Shown here one piece after another: positions 8,055 to 16,329 of a stretch of 64,000 nucleotides of DNA. The stretch is from an uncultured Nitrososphaerales archaeon (GTDB lineage: Archaea > Thermoproteota > Nitrososphaeria > Nitrososphaerales > Nitrosocaldaceae), in the NCBI GenBank assembly GCA_938030895.1, contig CALHIV010000013.1, positions 1-64,000 of the forward strand. The letters are read 5' to 3'. The position numbers and the translations under genes are program-made. How positions within the stretch are numbered: the stretch's first letter is position 1; every line of letters starts with the position of its first letter. The notes beneath the pieces were generated by a model. It had not been told where the DNA came from. It was given only the letters and a program-made list of their open reading frames with translations, and made no database searches.

Positions 8055-9031
8055 ACAACGACCTCTAGTATCTTGGGCTCAACGACCTTCTCGATCTTTG
8101 GCCTTATAGCGTATCTTAACTTAACCAATCGCTTTACTGCTCCTGCAACTGAACCCCTAACCACTATATAATCCCCCTTGAGTATACCAAAATGCATGAA
8201 CCCTCCTTTGGGTGTCAGATTATGCTCATCAGCACTTGCAATCATCAGTATCCTCTTGTTATACTCAAGCCTCTGATGGAATCCCCTCTGCCCTGCTCTA
8301 GGTACTGTGTACATCACCGTAGCAGGACTTATTGGGCCTAGTGTACCTACAGCTCTAACACTCTTCCTCGACTTGTGCTGCTTCCTCTTTATACCCCATC
8401 TTGTGACCGGACCTTCAAAGCCCTTGCCCTTGGTTATCGCACTAACATCAATATATTCACCAACCTTGAATACATCGCTTATCCTCACATCCTTGCCAAG
8501 TAGGCTCTTCAGGTACTCGAACTGTGCCTTGATATCCCCTCCACCAACACCAACCTCAAATACAAAGGGCTTCTTCTGCTCAAGCCCAGCTCTCCTTGGA
8601 GTTACCGCAACTATTGCCCTCAGTTCATGAACATCATCTAGCCTAATATCATTGATATTACCTTCTCTAGGCTTTATCTTAACCTTCCTCGATAGCTCTT
8701 TGGGCAGCTCATTAGCATATATATCGAATAGTGACCTTAACCCGTAAACGGTCTTCTCATAGGCCCTTATACCTATCACCTTCATCGGAGGAGTAACTAT
8801 AACTGTAGCCCTACTCATGAGTGGCTTACCGAAGTTTGGTGTCCTCTCCCTATCATCTATACTTATCAGGTGGATATTTGCTGCCTTGAACCCTGCGAAG
8901 CCCAACAGTCTAGGTTCCTTACCATCTATACTTGGCCATGTCCTTATCCTAGACTCTATACTCTTTGCCCTTGCTCTAGGCAAGTATGCTAGGCTACCCC
9001 TCCTTGGTGCGCTATGCTTTCTATGACCCAT
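8051..9031 (-). CDS. rpl3: Large ribosomal subunit protein uL3
   Basis: Early assembly protein next to the peptidyl-transferase centre. The archaeal N-terminus (MGHRKHSAPRRGSLAYLPR) and the core (VSAITKGKGFEGPVTRWGIK, then RAGQRGFHQRLEYN) are clear. A TATA-like TTTATAAT on the minus strand lies about 30 nt upstream, inside the preceding small gene, so rpl3 can start its own unit. The first 11 nt overlap that small gene. Confidence 0.96.
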   Translation of the reverse strand: MGHRKHSAPRRGSLAYLPRARAKSIESRIRTWPSIDGKEPRLLGFAGFKAANIHLISIDDRERTPNFGKPLMSRATVIVTPPMKVIGIRAYEKTVYGLRSLFDIYANELPKELSRKVKIKPREGNINDIRLDDVHELRAIVAVTPRRAGLEQKKPFVFEVGVGGGDIKAQFEYLKSLLGKDVRISDVFKVGEYIDVSAITKGKGFEGPVTRWGIKRKQHKSRKSVRAVGTLGPISPATVMYTVPRAGQRGFHQRLEYNKRILMIASADEHNLTPKGGFMHFGILKGDYIVVRGSVAGAVKRLVKLRYAIRPKIEKVVEPKILEVVV

Positions 9032-9191
9032 ACTTCCTCATGCTAACCTGATACTCTATTATAAACCTAAGGGCAGAGGTAATGGTTGGATCCTCTAGTC
9101 TCCTCCTCCCCTCTTCTTTATTCTCTTTACACCTTTGGATATGGGTGTAAAAGCAGTACGTTCTCTTAGTACCATCTATATTATCTGCCAT
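9021..9191 (-). CDS. Small conserved-looking protein upstream of rpl3 (56 aa)
   Basis: Unrecognised. The frame runs ATG to TAG without interruption across nearly the whole gap between the SPOUT methyltransferase and rpl3, and overlaps the first 11 nt of rpl3. The protein is charged and begins MADNIDGTKRTYC. It has two cysteines and a histidine near the N-terminus and a predicted helix in the second half (ALRFIIEYQVSMRKYG). Composition resembles real protein, and the overlap suggests coupling to rpl3. Alternative: a chance frame in a leader region. Confidence 0.6.
   Translation of the reverse strand: MADNIDGTKRTYCFYTHIQRCKENKEEGRRRLEDPTITSALRFIIEYQVSMRKYGS
9058..9065 (-). promoter_or_regulatory. 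TATA box for the rpl3-rpl4-rpl23 operon
   Basis: TTTATAAT on the minus strand, centred about 30 nt upstream of the rpl3 ATG. It lies within the 3' third of the small gene at 9021-9191. Confidence 0.45.
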
Positions 9192-9217
9192 CTTGAACTT
9201 CTAGACCTCTTATCGAG

Positions 9218-10048
9218 TCATCGAGATCTTATGTAATTTACAACTGCTAGGCATCCGAGTATCGCCTCTTCAAGTCTTACACTTGCAACCTTCTGCCCAG
9301 GGAAGAAGTTGTACGCAGGGATATCTGTATCTATACTTGTATCCATATCTCTATCACCAATAATCTCATACACATCTCTATACGGAGAGCCGAAGATCAG
9401 CAATATATCCTTTGCATATGCTATATCCTGCTCTATCTCCCTCACAGGCCTTCCTAGCTTGGATGTTACTATGGTAAGGCACCCTCTCTCCCTCCTATAG
9501 GTAAAACGTAGAAGATCAGCAAGAGTATCAGCATACCTCACTCTATATCCCCAGTATCCCTCTATCTCATCCCTCTTTGCTATCCTACACCTTACATCTG
9601 GGTATGGGGATGTGAAGATCACGGATACCCTCTCCCCCTCCCTAGCCCTATCCCTATGCTCTAGTGCTATAGGTTTATCTAGGCCAACATCTACATACCT
9701 GCCCTTCACCACTACACCCTCTCTCACATCACCGACCTTAACCTCATCCAACCTCATGTATGGCTTATGATGTGGAGCCTTCAATGGAGGGAATAACCCT
9801 GCATACCTCAACTCCTTCATTCTACCATAGAGCCTCTTCCTCATATACTGAGGCGTATCCATGAACTCTAGGATCAACCTCAAGAGTGCACCATCCCTTC
9901 TGTAATCTCCCGTTACATCCCTGTAGATTAGAACTGTCTCTACTCCAAATATAGCCATAGCCCTTGCCATCATAGCTGCCTTGATACTCTTCTCTCTCAG
10001 CGTACTCTCCTCAGCAAGACTAGAATCGGGTATCGCTACACTTAGCAT
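9218..10048 (-). CDS. Putative SPOUT-class RNA methyltransferase (MTH1 / C9orf114 family)
   Basis: Members have the knotted SPOUT fold and are thought to methylate RNA with SAM. Visible features: an N-terminal strand-helix MLSVAIPDSSLAE, a small OB-like insertion near residues 95-150 (VKVGDVREGVVVKGRYVDVGL), and the C-terminal knot region with ILLIFGSPYRDVYEI and a late PGQKVASVRLEEAILGCL. The location just upstream of rpl3 is common in archaea and suggests rRNA as substrate. At 276 residues it has the usual size. Divergent from glyA across 40 nt. Confidence 0.82.
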   Translation of the reverse strand: MLSVAIPDSSLAEESTLREKSIKAAMMARAMAIFGVETVLIYRDVTGDYRRDGALLRLILEFMDTPQYMRKRLYGRMKELRYAGLFPPLKAPHHKPYMRLDEVKVGDVREGVVVKGRYVDVGLDKPIALEHRDRAREGERVSVIFTSPYPDVRCRIAKRDEIEGYWGYRVRYADTLADLLRFTYRRERGCLTIVTSKLGRPVREIEQDIAYAKDILLIFGSPYRDVYEIIGDRDMDTSIDTDIPAYNFFPGQKVASVRLEEAILGCLAVVNYIRSR

Positions 10049-10088
10049 GAACTATACTTAAATTAACAGATTAATCATTGTAATCATT

Positions 10089-11372
10089 ATGCCATATAAT
10101 AGCACTGTTGGTAGTAGCAGGAATGGTATGGATGGTAACAGGAGTAGTATAATAGATCTGGTACTAAGACATGAAGGATACAGGAGTAGGTGTATTAACC
10201 TAATAGCCTCTGAGAATGTAACCAGCCATGCAGTTAGAGTGCTACTTACAAGCGATCTGATGCATAGATACTCCCTTAGGCTCTCTGCCGATGATAACTT
10301 TTACAGGGGCACGAGGTACATAGAGCAGGTAGTAGAGTATGCAGATACACTTGCAAAGGAGTTATTCAACGCTAGGTATGCAGATACAAGGGCCATATCA
10401 GGGCATATATGCTCTCTAGCAGTGCTCATGGGCTTGAGCAAGAGTGATGATACGATAATGGCTCTAAGCATAGATGATGGTGGGTATCCTGGCTATACGA
10501 GCAAGTATATGCCATCTAGGCTGATGCTCAATACGCATGCAATACCTTATGATCATGCCAATATGTGTATAGATGTTAATGCATCTATAGCAGAGATACA
10601 GGAGCTGAGGCCTAGGCTAGTGATTATAGCGCCATCGACTATAACATTCCATACGCCCCTTCATGGTATAGCAGAGGCATGCAAAGATGTAGGCTCTATG
10701 CTGATCTACGACGCATCCCATGTGCTTGGTCTTATAGCAGGCAATGCATTCCCAAATCCCTTGCATGAAGGCGCTAGCATACTCATAGGCAGTACACACA
10801 AGTCACTCCCAGGGCCCCAAGGAGGGCTCATACTTGCTGATAGAGAGGATGGTTATGGGTTGAGAGATTACATACCTCTAAGGATAATGGATAATCCACA
10901 CTTTAACAGGATAGCAGCACTAGCAGTTGCCTTGGAGGAGATGAAGGAGTATGGCAAGGATTATGCTATGCAGGTGGTGAAGAATGCTAGAGTACTTGCT
11001 AGAGCGTTGGATGACAATGGCGTTGAGGTTAGGAAGAGGGTAATGGACGGTCAGCATACTGAGACGCATCAAGTACTCTTGAGGCATAGGTACAAGGCTA
11101 GGTTCGTTAAGATGCTAGAAGATGTTAACATAATAGTTGATGATATGCTTAGGCTAGGTACGTGTGAGGTGACAAGAAGGGGGATGAAGGAGGGGGAGAT
11201 GAGGCATATAGCAGAGATGATCTCAAGCATATACCATGCAACGAGTGATGATACAGCAGATAAAGATCAGATGGAGAAGATGATGAATAAAATCAGGAGG
11301 GATGTTGAGGAACTAGCGCTAAGATTCAATAGAATAGAGTACTCCGCTGATATCTTCTCCCTCATCGCCTGA
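10089..11372 (+). CDS. glyA: Serine hydroxymethyltransferase
   Basis: PLP enzyme that interconverts serine and glycine, moving a one-carbon unit to a folate or pterin carrier. The PLP lysine is in GSTHKSLPGPQGG (about Lys238). The N-terminus has INLIASENVTS. At 427 residues it is full length. It begins with a Ser/Asn/Gly-rich stretch that is probably dispensable. One-carbon units made here would feed the purine pathway encoded at 17-24 kb. Confidence 0.95.
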   Translation: MPYNSTVGSSRNGMDGNRSSIIDLVLRHEGYRSRCINLIASENVTSHAVRVLLTSDLMHRYSLRLSADDNFYRGTRYIEQVVEYADTLAKELFNARYADTRAISGHICSLAVLMGLSKSDDTIMALSIDDGGYPGYTSKYMPSRLMLNTHAIPYDHANMCIDVNASIAEIQELRPRLVIIAPSTITFHTPLHGIAEACKDVGSMLIYDASHVLGLIAGNAFPNPLHEGASILIGSTHKSLPGPQGGLILADREDGYGLRDYIPLRIMDNPHFNRIAALAVALEEMKEYGKDYAMQVVKNARVLARALDDNGVEVRKRVMDGQHTETHQVLLRHRYKARFVKMLEDVNIIVDDMLRLGTCEVTRRGMKEGEMRHIAEMISSIYHATSDDTADKDQMEKMMNKIRRDVEELALRFNRIEYSADIFSLIA

Positions 11373-11421
11373 TGTTATTATTATTGTTATTCTACTATTC
11401 TATTTCTCTAGATTATGATTA

Positions 11422-12156
11422 TTATTGAGTTGGTGGACCACGGCTCTTTGCAATCTCTGCGTATTTTGCCACCTCTTCCTCCGTTAGTCTACGCATCTTC
11501 TTGGTCTTGTTATCTATCACTGCCATCTTTATATGCTTTGTACCATTCTTATCCTCGCTTACATGGTATATAGCCTGTATTGCTAATATACATGCCTCAT
11601 CTATGCTCATATCCTCCCTATACACCTTCTCAAGCATATCATTAACCTGATCTGAACCAGCACCTATAGCAATTGCATTGTATGCTAGGTATGTACCACT
11701 TGGATCTGTAACGAATATGCTCCCTCCATTCCTATCCACTCCTCCTATTATAAGCGAGACACCATAAGGTCTAACACCAGCATACTGCGTAAACTGCTGT
11801 GCAAGATCTGCTACGTTCTTTGCTATAGTCTCAACATCTGCTGCCTCATCATAAACTAGCCTATTGCTCTGGGCCATAACCCTAGCATGATCTACTTGTA
11901 TCCTAGCATCTGGGATGTAGCCTGCTGCTGCAACACCTATATGCTCATCAACCTGGAATATCTTCTGAGTCATCGTATGAACCTGTAACTTCTTAGTCCT
12001 CTCCTCTGCTGCAAGGACCACACCATCCTTGCTCTTTATACCTATTGCTAGGGTACCTCTCCTTACAGTCTCTATAGCATACTCAACCTGGTAGAGCCTG
12101 CCATCTGGGGAGAATACAGTTATCGCTCTATCATATCCTGCTGCTGCTGGTAACAC
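11422..12156 (-). CDS. psmA: Proteasome subunit alpha
   Basis: Forms the outer, gate-bearing rings of the 20S proteasome. The N-terminal gating segment YDRAITVFSPDGRLYQVEYA is intact, and the body has the alpha-subunit fold (GVVLAAEERT, GVSLIIGG). Length of 244 residues is typical. The start lies about 27 nt from a TATA box shared with the divergent DUF371 gene. No beta subunit is in this window. Confidence 0.96.
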   Translation of the reverse strand: MLPAAAGYDRAITVFSPDGRLYQVEYAIETVRRGTLAIGIKSKDGVVLAAEERTKKLQVHTMTQKIFQVDEHIGVAAAGYIPDARIQVDHARVMAQSNRLVYDEAADVETIAKNVADLAQQFTQYAGVRPYGVSLIIGGVDRNGGSIFVTDPSGTYLAYNAIAIGAGSDQVNDMLEKVYREDMSIDEACILAIQAIYHVSEDKNGTKHIKMAVIDNKTKKMRRLTEEEVAKYAEIAKSRGPPTQ

Positions 12157-12179
12157 ATTGATCTTGCAGATATGCCAGC

Positions 12180-12188
12180 ATTTAAAAG
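12180..12188. promoter_or_regulatory. Bidirectional TATA box shared by psmA and the DUF371 gene
   Basis: The same AT-rich core reads TTTTAAAT on the minus strand and TTTAAAAG on the plus strand. It is centred about 27 nt from the psmA ATG (12156) and about 26 nt from a GTG (12211) that starts the DUF371 frame. Both messages would be leaderless or nearly so and would use one core element. Confidence 0.5.
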
Positions 12189-12210
12189 TTTCTTATTCGT
12201 AATTGCTAGA

Positions 12211-12627
12211 GTGCAAGGGGCAACTATAGCATTCCATGGGCATAGGAATGTTAGGGCATTGCATAGAAGAACGATAGAGATTACAAAGGATGAGCATCTC
12301 ACGCCTAGGGGAGATTGCATAGTTGGGGTTGGGGCAGATATGGCATGCAAGGACCTTGCTACGCTGATAGGAGATATGGTGAGGGAGGATGGAAGGGAGA
12401 TCCGATTCACTATACTGGTTAAGGGCATGGAATGGAGGTTCTCTGCTAAAGGTTGTAGGTTGCTTACCCTTCAAGATGATCGCTCTATAGTGATAAGGAA
12501 GAGCATGTATATCTGCCCAAGGACACTAGCAGTAATGAGCAGTGCTTCAGCCATAGACATGCCTAGAGAGATGGTCAGGATGCTGACGGATGAGAGTACT
12601 AGAGGGGTTATGGTAATAGAGTTCTGA
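12211..12627 (+). CDS. DUF371 family archaeal protein
   Basis: Function unknown. The family pattern is visible at the start (FHGHRNVRALHRRTIEITKD) and then LTPRGDCIVGVGADMACKDL. The open frame extends 13 codons upstream, but the GTG at 12211 sits at leaderless distance from the TATA box and gives a protein beginning at the conserved region, about 138 residues. The HGHRN...H cluster could bind metal, which is only a guess. Confidence 0.75.
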   Translation: MQGATIAFHGHRNVRALHRRTIEITKDEHLTPRGDCIVGVGADMACKDLATLIGDMVREDGREIRFTILVKGMEWRFSAKGCRLLTLQDDRSIVIRKSMYICPRTLAVMSSASAIDMPREMVRMLTDESTRGVMVIEF

Positions 12628-12664
12628 TAGGTAACGGAATAAAGGTGTTATTATTGTACAGATA

Positions 12665-13036
12665 CTAAACATCTATATTTATCTTTGAGAGTTGGTCAAC
12701 GATGTTGGTCTTGGATACTTTCAGATCGCCATGCTTCTTCAGTAGGTTGGCCACGAGCGCTATAGACAACTTTACACCATCGCTCTTCTCTTCTGGCATT
12801 GTAAGATCATCCAGTCTAACGGTTATACTGCTTCCCTTGAGCATCACATCCAAGTAGAACGATCTTGGTTTACCACTCTCAACCACCACAGCCTTTGCTA
12901 GCAATCTATTCTCAGCAGCGTTTATGAATAGTTCATCCAACTTGATTATTGCATCATCTATGCGTACAGATACCCTCTTGAAGTTCCTTAGAAGATCCTT
13001 CAGGTTAAGGTTACCATCTAGCACTACGTGGGGCAT
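12665..13036 (-). CDS. Conserved hypothetical protein downstream of NDH-2 (123 aa)
   Basis: Not recognised. The product is soluble and alternates beta and helix, with no Cys cluster or membrane segment. The start MPHVVLDG is chosen because GGAGGTGA, which includes the ndh stop, precedes it by 5 nt. It therefore appears to be translated from the ndh message and may share the control of that promoter. Confidence 0.75.
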   Translation of the reverse strand: MPHVVLDGNLNLKDLLRNFKRVSVRIDDAIIKLDELFINAAENRLLAKAVVVESGKPRSFYLDVMLKGSSITVRLDDLTMPEEKSDGVKLSIALVANLLKKHGDLKVSKTNIVDQLSKINIDV

Positions 13037-13041
13037 GATAC

Positions 13042-14388
13042 TCACCTCCTCAACCTATTAGTCATCATCTGCATCATGATACAGTGAGCAGGGTATTCAG
13101 CCTCCTTTGTAGAGCCCCGATGATAACCCATCCCAAGTATTGTATAGAATCTGGTCAGTAGTGCGAGTGTGTAGCGTGCAGATACATAGGTTAATGCTCT
13201 ACCGAGAGTTATCATACCTGCTATAGGATCCTCTTCATATGCAAACTTTGCAGAGCTATCGCCATAAAGCATCCTCTTATAGTTGTATGTGATGAACTCA
13301 TCAACATATCTGCACAACTCGCCCTCTAACCTTAAACCATCTATCACGCCTATACATTCATCCCCTAGAGAGAGGATTGATCCTTGCTTCTTTATCGATA
13401 ATGGTATTACTCCCTTGCCCTCCATCATATTGAGTATATTCATTGCTACCTTGTAGCCCTGCCTTACAGCAGTCTGTGCAAGTTGGGGAGCATAACCACT
13501 ACCACCATCATAATCTAGCCTAAAGGCTGAGATATCGCCTACAGCATATGCATCATCGTAACCCTTTATCCTCGAGAATCTATCAACCTCTATCCTATAC
13601 CCTTTAACCCTACTTACATCTGGAGTAATCTCTATGCTGGAGCCCTTTACACCAGCAGTCCATATTGTAAGATCGCTCCTGATCTCTTCACCATCATCCA
13701 TGGTGAGAGAGCGATCATCCACTTTCATAACCTTCTTACCTGTTAGTATCTCAACGCCTTTATCCTTGAGCAGATCCGTAGCGCTCTTAACTATATAATC
13801 ATCCCAACCATGCAGTATCCTATCTAGGGCCTCAACTATCTTTATCTTGAACTTCTTCCCTAAGGTTCTTCCTGCCTCTGAGAGAGCCCCTGCAAGGCTT
13901 ATACCGGTTGCTCCCCCTCCAACTATTATCAGGCTACCTCCATCCTTAACAGACCTGAGCCTCTTGCGTATATTCAGCGCATCCTCCATACTCCTGAACC
14001 CTATAGCATGCTCCCTAGCACCATCTACACCATAGTTAACCTCTGCTCCTAAAGCGAGTATGAGGTGATCGTAGCGTATATGTTCAACACCATCATCGGC
14101 ATATATACTAATCCTCCTCTCATTAAGGTCGATAGATCTTATCGTGGATCTTACTATCCTAGTATATCTTCCCTTGAGTACCTCGTTCAGAGGGATTATA
14201 TTCTCTTGTACATCCTCCAATCCTCCAGCAACTAGGTGTGCCCTAGTCAGTATCTCATGGTAACTCTTCCTATCTATCACTGTTAGATCTACCTTACCAT
14301 CTAGAATAACAGATGCTGTGATCCCAGCATACCCAGCACCTGCAACAACCACCTTCTCATCCTTGCCTCTGATCCTAATAGAGTACAT
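13042..14388 (-). CDS. ndh: Type II NADH dehydrogenase-like FAD oxidoreductase
   Basis: Single-subunit, non-proton-pumping flavoprotein of the NDH-2 / sulfide:quinone reductase superfamily. FAD-binding motif VVVAGAGYAGITAS lies near residue 12 and the second dinucleotide fold near residue 150 (LIIVGGGATGISLAGAL). The late AVGDISAF segment is the usual second FAD contact, and the C-terminus has hydrophobic helices for membrane association. The sulfide:quinone reductase cysteine pair is not evident, so NADH oxidation with quinone reduction is favoured. A TATA box (14411-14418) is at leaderless distance, and the shared operator-like element lies just upstream of it. Confidence 0.87.
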   Translation of the reverse strand: MYSIRIRGKDEKVVVAGAGYAGITASVILDGKVDLTVIDRKSYHEILTRAHLVAGGLEDVQENIIPLNEVLKGRYTRIVRSTIRSIDLNERRISIYADDGVEHIRYDHLILALGAEVNYGVDGAREHAIGFRSMEDALNIRKRLRSVKDGGSLIIVGGGATGISLAGALSEAGRTLGKKFKIKIVEALDRILHGWDDYIVKSATDLLKDKGVEILTGKKVMKVDDRSLTMDDGEEIRSDLTIWTAGVKGSSIEITPDVSRVKGYRIEVDRFSRIKGYDDAYAVGDISAFRLDYDGGSGYAPQLAQTAVRQGYKVAMNILNMMEGKGVIPLSIKKQGSILSLGDECIGVIDGLRLEGELCRYVDEFITYNYKRMLYGDSSAKFAYEEDPIAGMITLGRALTYVSARYTLALLTRFYTILGMGYHRGSTKEAEYPAHCIMMQMMTNRLRR

Positions 14389-14410
14389 GGGGAAGCGTTA
14401 GACAACCAGT

Positions 14411-14418
14411 TATATAAA
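14411..14418 (-). promoter_or_regulatory. TATA box of ndh
   Basis: TTTATATA on the minus strand, centred about 26 nt from the ndh ATG at 14388, which implies a leaderless transcript. Confidence 0.65.
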
Positions 14419-14419
14419 T

Positions 14420-14448
14420 AATAGTGGTAATTGTTAACTAGTGCCTAA
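14420..14448 (-). promoter_or_regulatory. Operator-like element A, upstream of ndh
   Basis: On the minus strand it begins TTAGGCACTAGTTAACAATT and ends CCACTATT. GGCACTA starts 27 bp before the TATA box. It is closely related to elements B (15400-15429) and C (17352-17381). It touches the 3' end of the cobalamin-binding gene. Confidence 0.6.
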
Positions 14449-14449
14449 G

Positions 14450-15370
14450 TTAGAGCAACTCTGCTAGTTGCTGTAGACTCTTTACAATGATGACCTCTTT
14501 ATCAAGGCCCATCTCGCTGATACCCCTACCACCTACGATTATAGTTATGCTATCACCATAACGCTTGAGCAGCTCCCTTACAAGCCTCTCAGCTGCCTTT
14601 ACTCTAGATGATAAAGTTACAGAGAGTATAATGATTCTTGGCCTTACCTCTTGCACGTATTTGATTACAGTCTCTCTTGGGGTTGATGGCGCTATATTGT
14701 ATACCTTGTATCCTTTGCTCATTAGTATGGATTCCACCATCTTGCATGGTATACTATGTAGATCCCCATACGGTGTACATATAAGTACATCGCCCTTCTT
14801 GTTATCATTATTCATATTCTGAGCATTATAATTCTCTATCACCTGTATTAGACCTAGAGTGGTATTGCTGCATACATGCTCTATTGCTATCCCAAGCTCA
14901 TCCCTCATCCAGAGATAGCCTACTTCATTAAGTGCAGGGATAATGATATTGTTATAGAACTCTAGTAGGGCTAGATCCTTCCTCTTATACTTCTCCACGA
15001 ATACCTTGTATATATCCAGTAGCCTATCCACATCCCCAGATGAGAGCATCTCTATTATACCCTTGCTATCATTGCTCAATACCATCCTACTCTTATGATC
15101 CTGTGTTCTTTCATCATGCCTCTCATATTCTCCATCTTCACCCCCATCATGACCCTTGCCTATCTTCGACTCATCGACCATCTTGAGGAACCTGAGTATA
15201 TTTGGATCGCTCCTATACTCCTCTGGTATATCACTCATACTTATATCATCTATCCTGCCGAGGTACTTTATGGTTCTCTGCTTAGGCTGCTTCCTCTCTC
15301 TATCCCATACACTCTCGACTAGGTATGCATATCTTATACCCCTTATGTTCTTCATCCTTATATAGGCCAC
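14450..15370 (-). CDS. Cobalamin-binding protein with B12-photoreceptor signature (CarH/LitR-like sensor module)
   Basis: 306 residues. The first 45 residues form a basic segment (AYLVES...KYLGRI) like the N-terminus of some IS1634-type transposases, perhaps for DNA binding. After an acidic linker (70-95), a helical bundle at about 100-185 contains Trp154, Glu164 and His165: W-x9-EH, the hallmark of the adenosylcobalamin light-sensing bundle in CarH/LitR. A Rossmann-type B12 domain follows, with D203-x-H205 as the probable lower cobalt ligand; the usual motif-ending Gly is Pro208. No catalytic methyltransferase domain is present, so sensing or regulation is inferred. The start is a GTG at leaderless distance from TATA; ATG at 15355 is an alternative. 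Its promoter carries the operator-like element found at its neighbours, which suggests autoregulation. Confidence 0.82.
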   Translation of the reverse strand: MAYIRMKNIRGIRYAYLVESVWDRERKQPKQRTIKYLGRIDDISMSDIPEEYRSDPNILRFLKMVDESKIGKGHDGGEDGEYERHDERTQDHKSRMVLSNDSKGIIEMLSSGDVDRLLDIYKVFVEKYKRKDLALLEFYNNIIIPALNEVGYLWMRDELGIAIEHVCSNTTLGLIQVIENYNAQNMNNDNKKGDVLICTPYGDLHSIPCKMVESILMSKGYKVYNIAPSTPRETVIKYVQEVRPRIIILSVTLSSRVKAAERLVRELLKRYGDSITIIVGGRGISEMGLDKEVIIVKSLQQLAELL

Positions 15371-15387
15371 GATCGATCTACACAGCT

Positions 15388-15399
15388 CTTATAAATAAA
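15388..15399 (-). promoter_or_regulatory. TATA region of the cobalamin-binding sensor gene
   Basis: TTTATTTATAAG on the minus strand. The box is centred 22-26 nt from the GTG start at 15370, consistent with a leaderless message. Confidence 0.6.
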
Positions 15400-15429
15400 C
15401 CTAGTGCTAAATTGTTTAACTAGTGCCAA
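15400..15429 (-). promoter_or_regulatory. Operator-like element B, upstream of the cobalamin-binding sensor gene
   Basis: On the minus strand it contains GGCACTAGTTAAACAATTTA followed by GCACTAGG, so GCACTAG is directly repeated about two helical turns apart. GGCACTA starts 28 bp before the TATA region. It overlaps the stop of the UV endonuclease gene. Confidence 0.62.
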
Positions 15430-15863
15430 GTAGCAGACTCGATGATGCGTATCAACTCATCAACACCTACTTTACGCCTATAATATGTGTAGAACCATGG
15501 TTTGGCCTTAACCTTATCTATGAGTCTCGACTTGATCAAACTGACATCATCCTCATCTGGTCTCCAATCACCCAACATTATGTTAGGGAAGCCATCTGTG
15601 CTTACTACTCTCCTACTTGTATAGCCCCTCCTTGCCATCTCATACCTTAGAGAGTCGTGCCTCCTCTTCAGGTAGAGTACCTTATCCTTGAAGAAGATCA
15701 TATGCCCCTTGCCTAGTGTGAACCTCCTTGGTATTCTAGTCAGATCATGATCCCTAAGGGGATGACTTCTTAGATAGGAGATTAGCATAAGTATCTCGTT
15801 ATACTCTGCTATGAGATGCTGATCTGTTAGATATAAGGGGTAGATCAGGTTAACCCTAACCAA
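15420..15863 (-). CDS. Pyrimidine-dimer DNA glycosylase / AP lyase, T4 endonuclease V (DenV) family
   Basis: Cuts the glycosyl bond at UV-induced pyrimidine dimers and nicks the DNA. The 147 residues align with T4 endonuclease V without gaps at the N-terminus: Arg3, Asn5, His16 and catalytic Glu23 are in the same places (TDQHLIAEYNE), and TLGKGHMIFFKDK and PWFYTYY match the later part. Thr2, whose amino group is the nucleophile, is Val here, and Arg22 is Asn; a free alpha-amine would still be available once Met is removed. The initiator is TTG, fixed by the alignment, and overlaps the upstream membrane-protein gene by 8 nt. It belongs to the cluster with the putative light sensor, which supports a UV-response role. 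Confidence 0.9.
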   Translation of the reverse strand: MVRVNLIYPLYLTDQHLIAEYNEILMLISYLRSHPLRDHDLTRIPRRFTLGKGHMIFFKDKVLYLKRRHDSLRYEMARRGYTSRRVVSTDGFPNIMLGDWRPDEDDVSLIKSRLIDKVKAKPWFYTYYRRKVGVDELIRIIESATWH

Positions 15864-16329
15864 GCCATATCACTACAAGATGAGCAACCACTATGCCATA
15901 GACTACATGTGCTACAAGGCTTAGCAGTGTAGGCTTGTAGCCTAGAGGATGCTTCGTTATCGATACCCCCGTTATAGGTTTGTGTATAGGTGCAAGGGTG
16001 AGTATCCAGAGCAGTAACCCGAATGATAGTCCTAGTAGATTCGCATCCAAATCGATTAGAGAGAGGCCCTTCACTACGACTGCATAGAAGAGTGCTGCAA
16101 GCCCTCCATTCAGGAAGTGTAGTATAAACCCTTCCCTTGTTAATCTCTCTGGACTCCTCTTCAGGAGGATGGACATCAGACACTGATTCTCATGCCACTC
16201 TAGTATACCCATCATCCCCCATCTCTTCCAGAATGGGTATTGGATGATGCTTATTATACCAGTCGCTATACATCCTGCTATAAAACCTATAAGGGCTTCG
16301 TTAATGCTCTCACCCCCTTCCTTATACAT
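15856..16329 (-). CDS. Hypothetical multi-pass membrane protein in the sensor/repair cluster
   Basis: About 157 residues with four hydrophobic segments (near residues 10-27, 71-85, 92-112 and 133-155). Family not recognised. The loop LEWHENQCLMSILLKRSPER is polar and could be functional. It overlaps the 3' end of the SRPBCC gene by 43 nt and the UV endonuclease gene by 8 nt, so all three are probably on one transcript. Confidence 0.75.
   Translation of the reverse strand: MYKEGGESINEALIGFIAGCIATGIISIIQYPFWKRWGMMGILEWHENQCLMSILLKRSPERLTREGFILHFLNGGLAALFYAVVVKGLSLIDLDANLLGLSFGLLLWILTLAPIHKPITGVSITKHPLGYKPTLLSLVAHVVYGIVVAHLVVIWLG

Noticed and set aside
13042-14388. Sulfide:quinone oxidoreductase as the identity of the FAD enzyme
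   Set aside because: The redox-active cysteine pair expected for SQR is not evident; NDH-2 fits better, though related.
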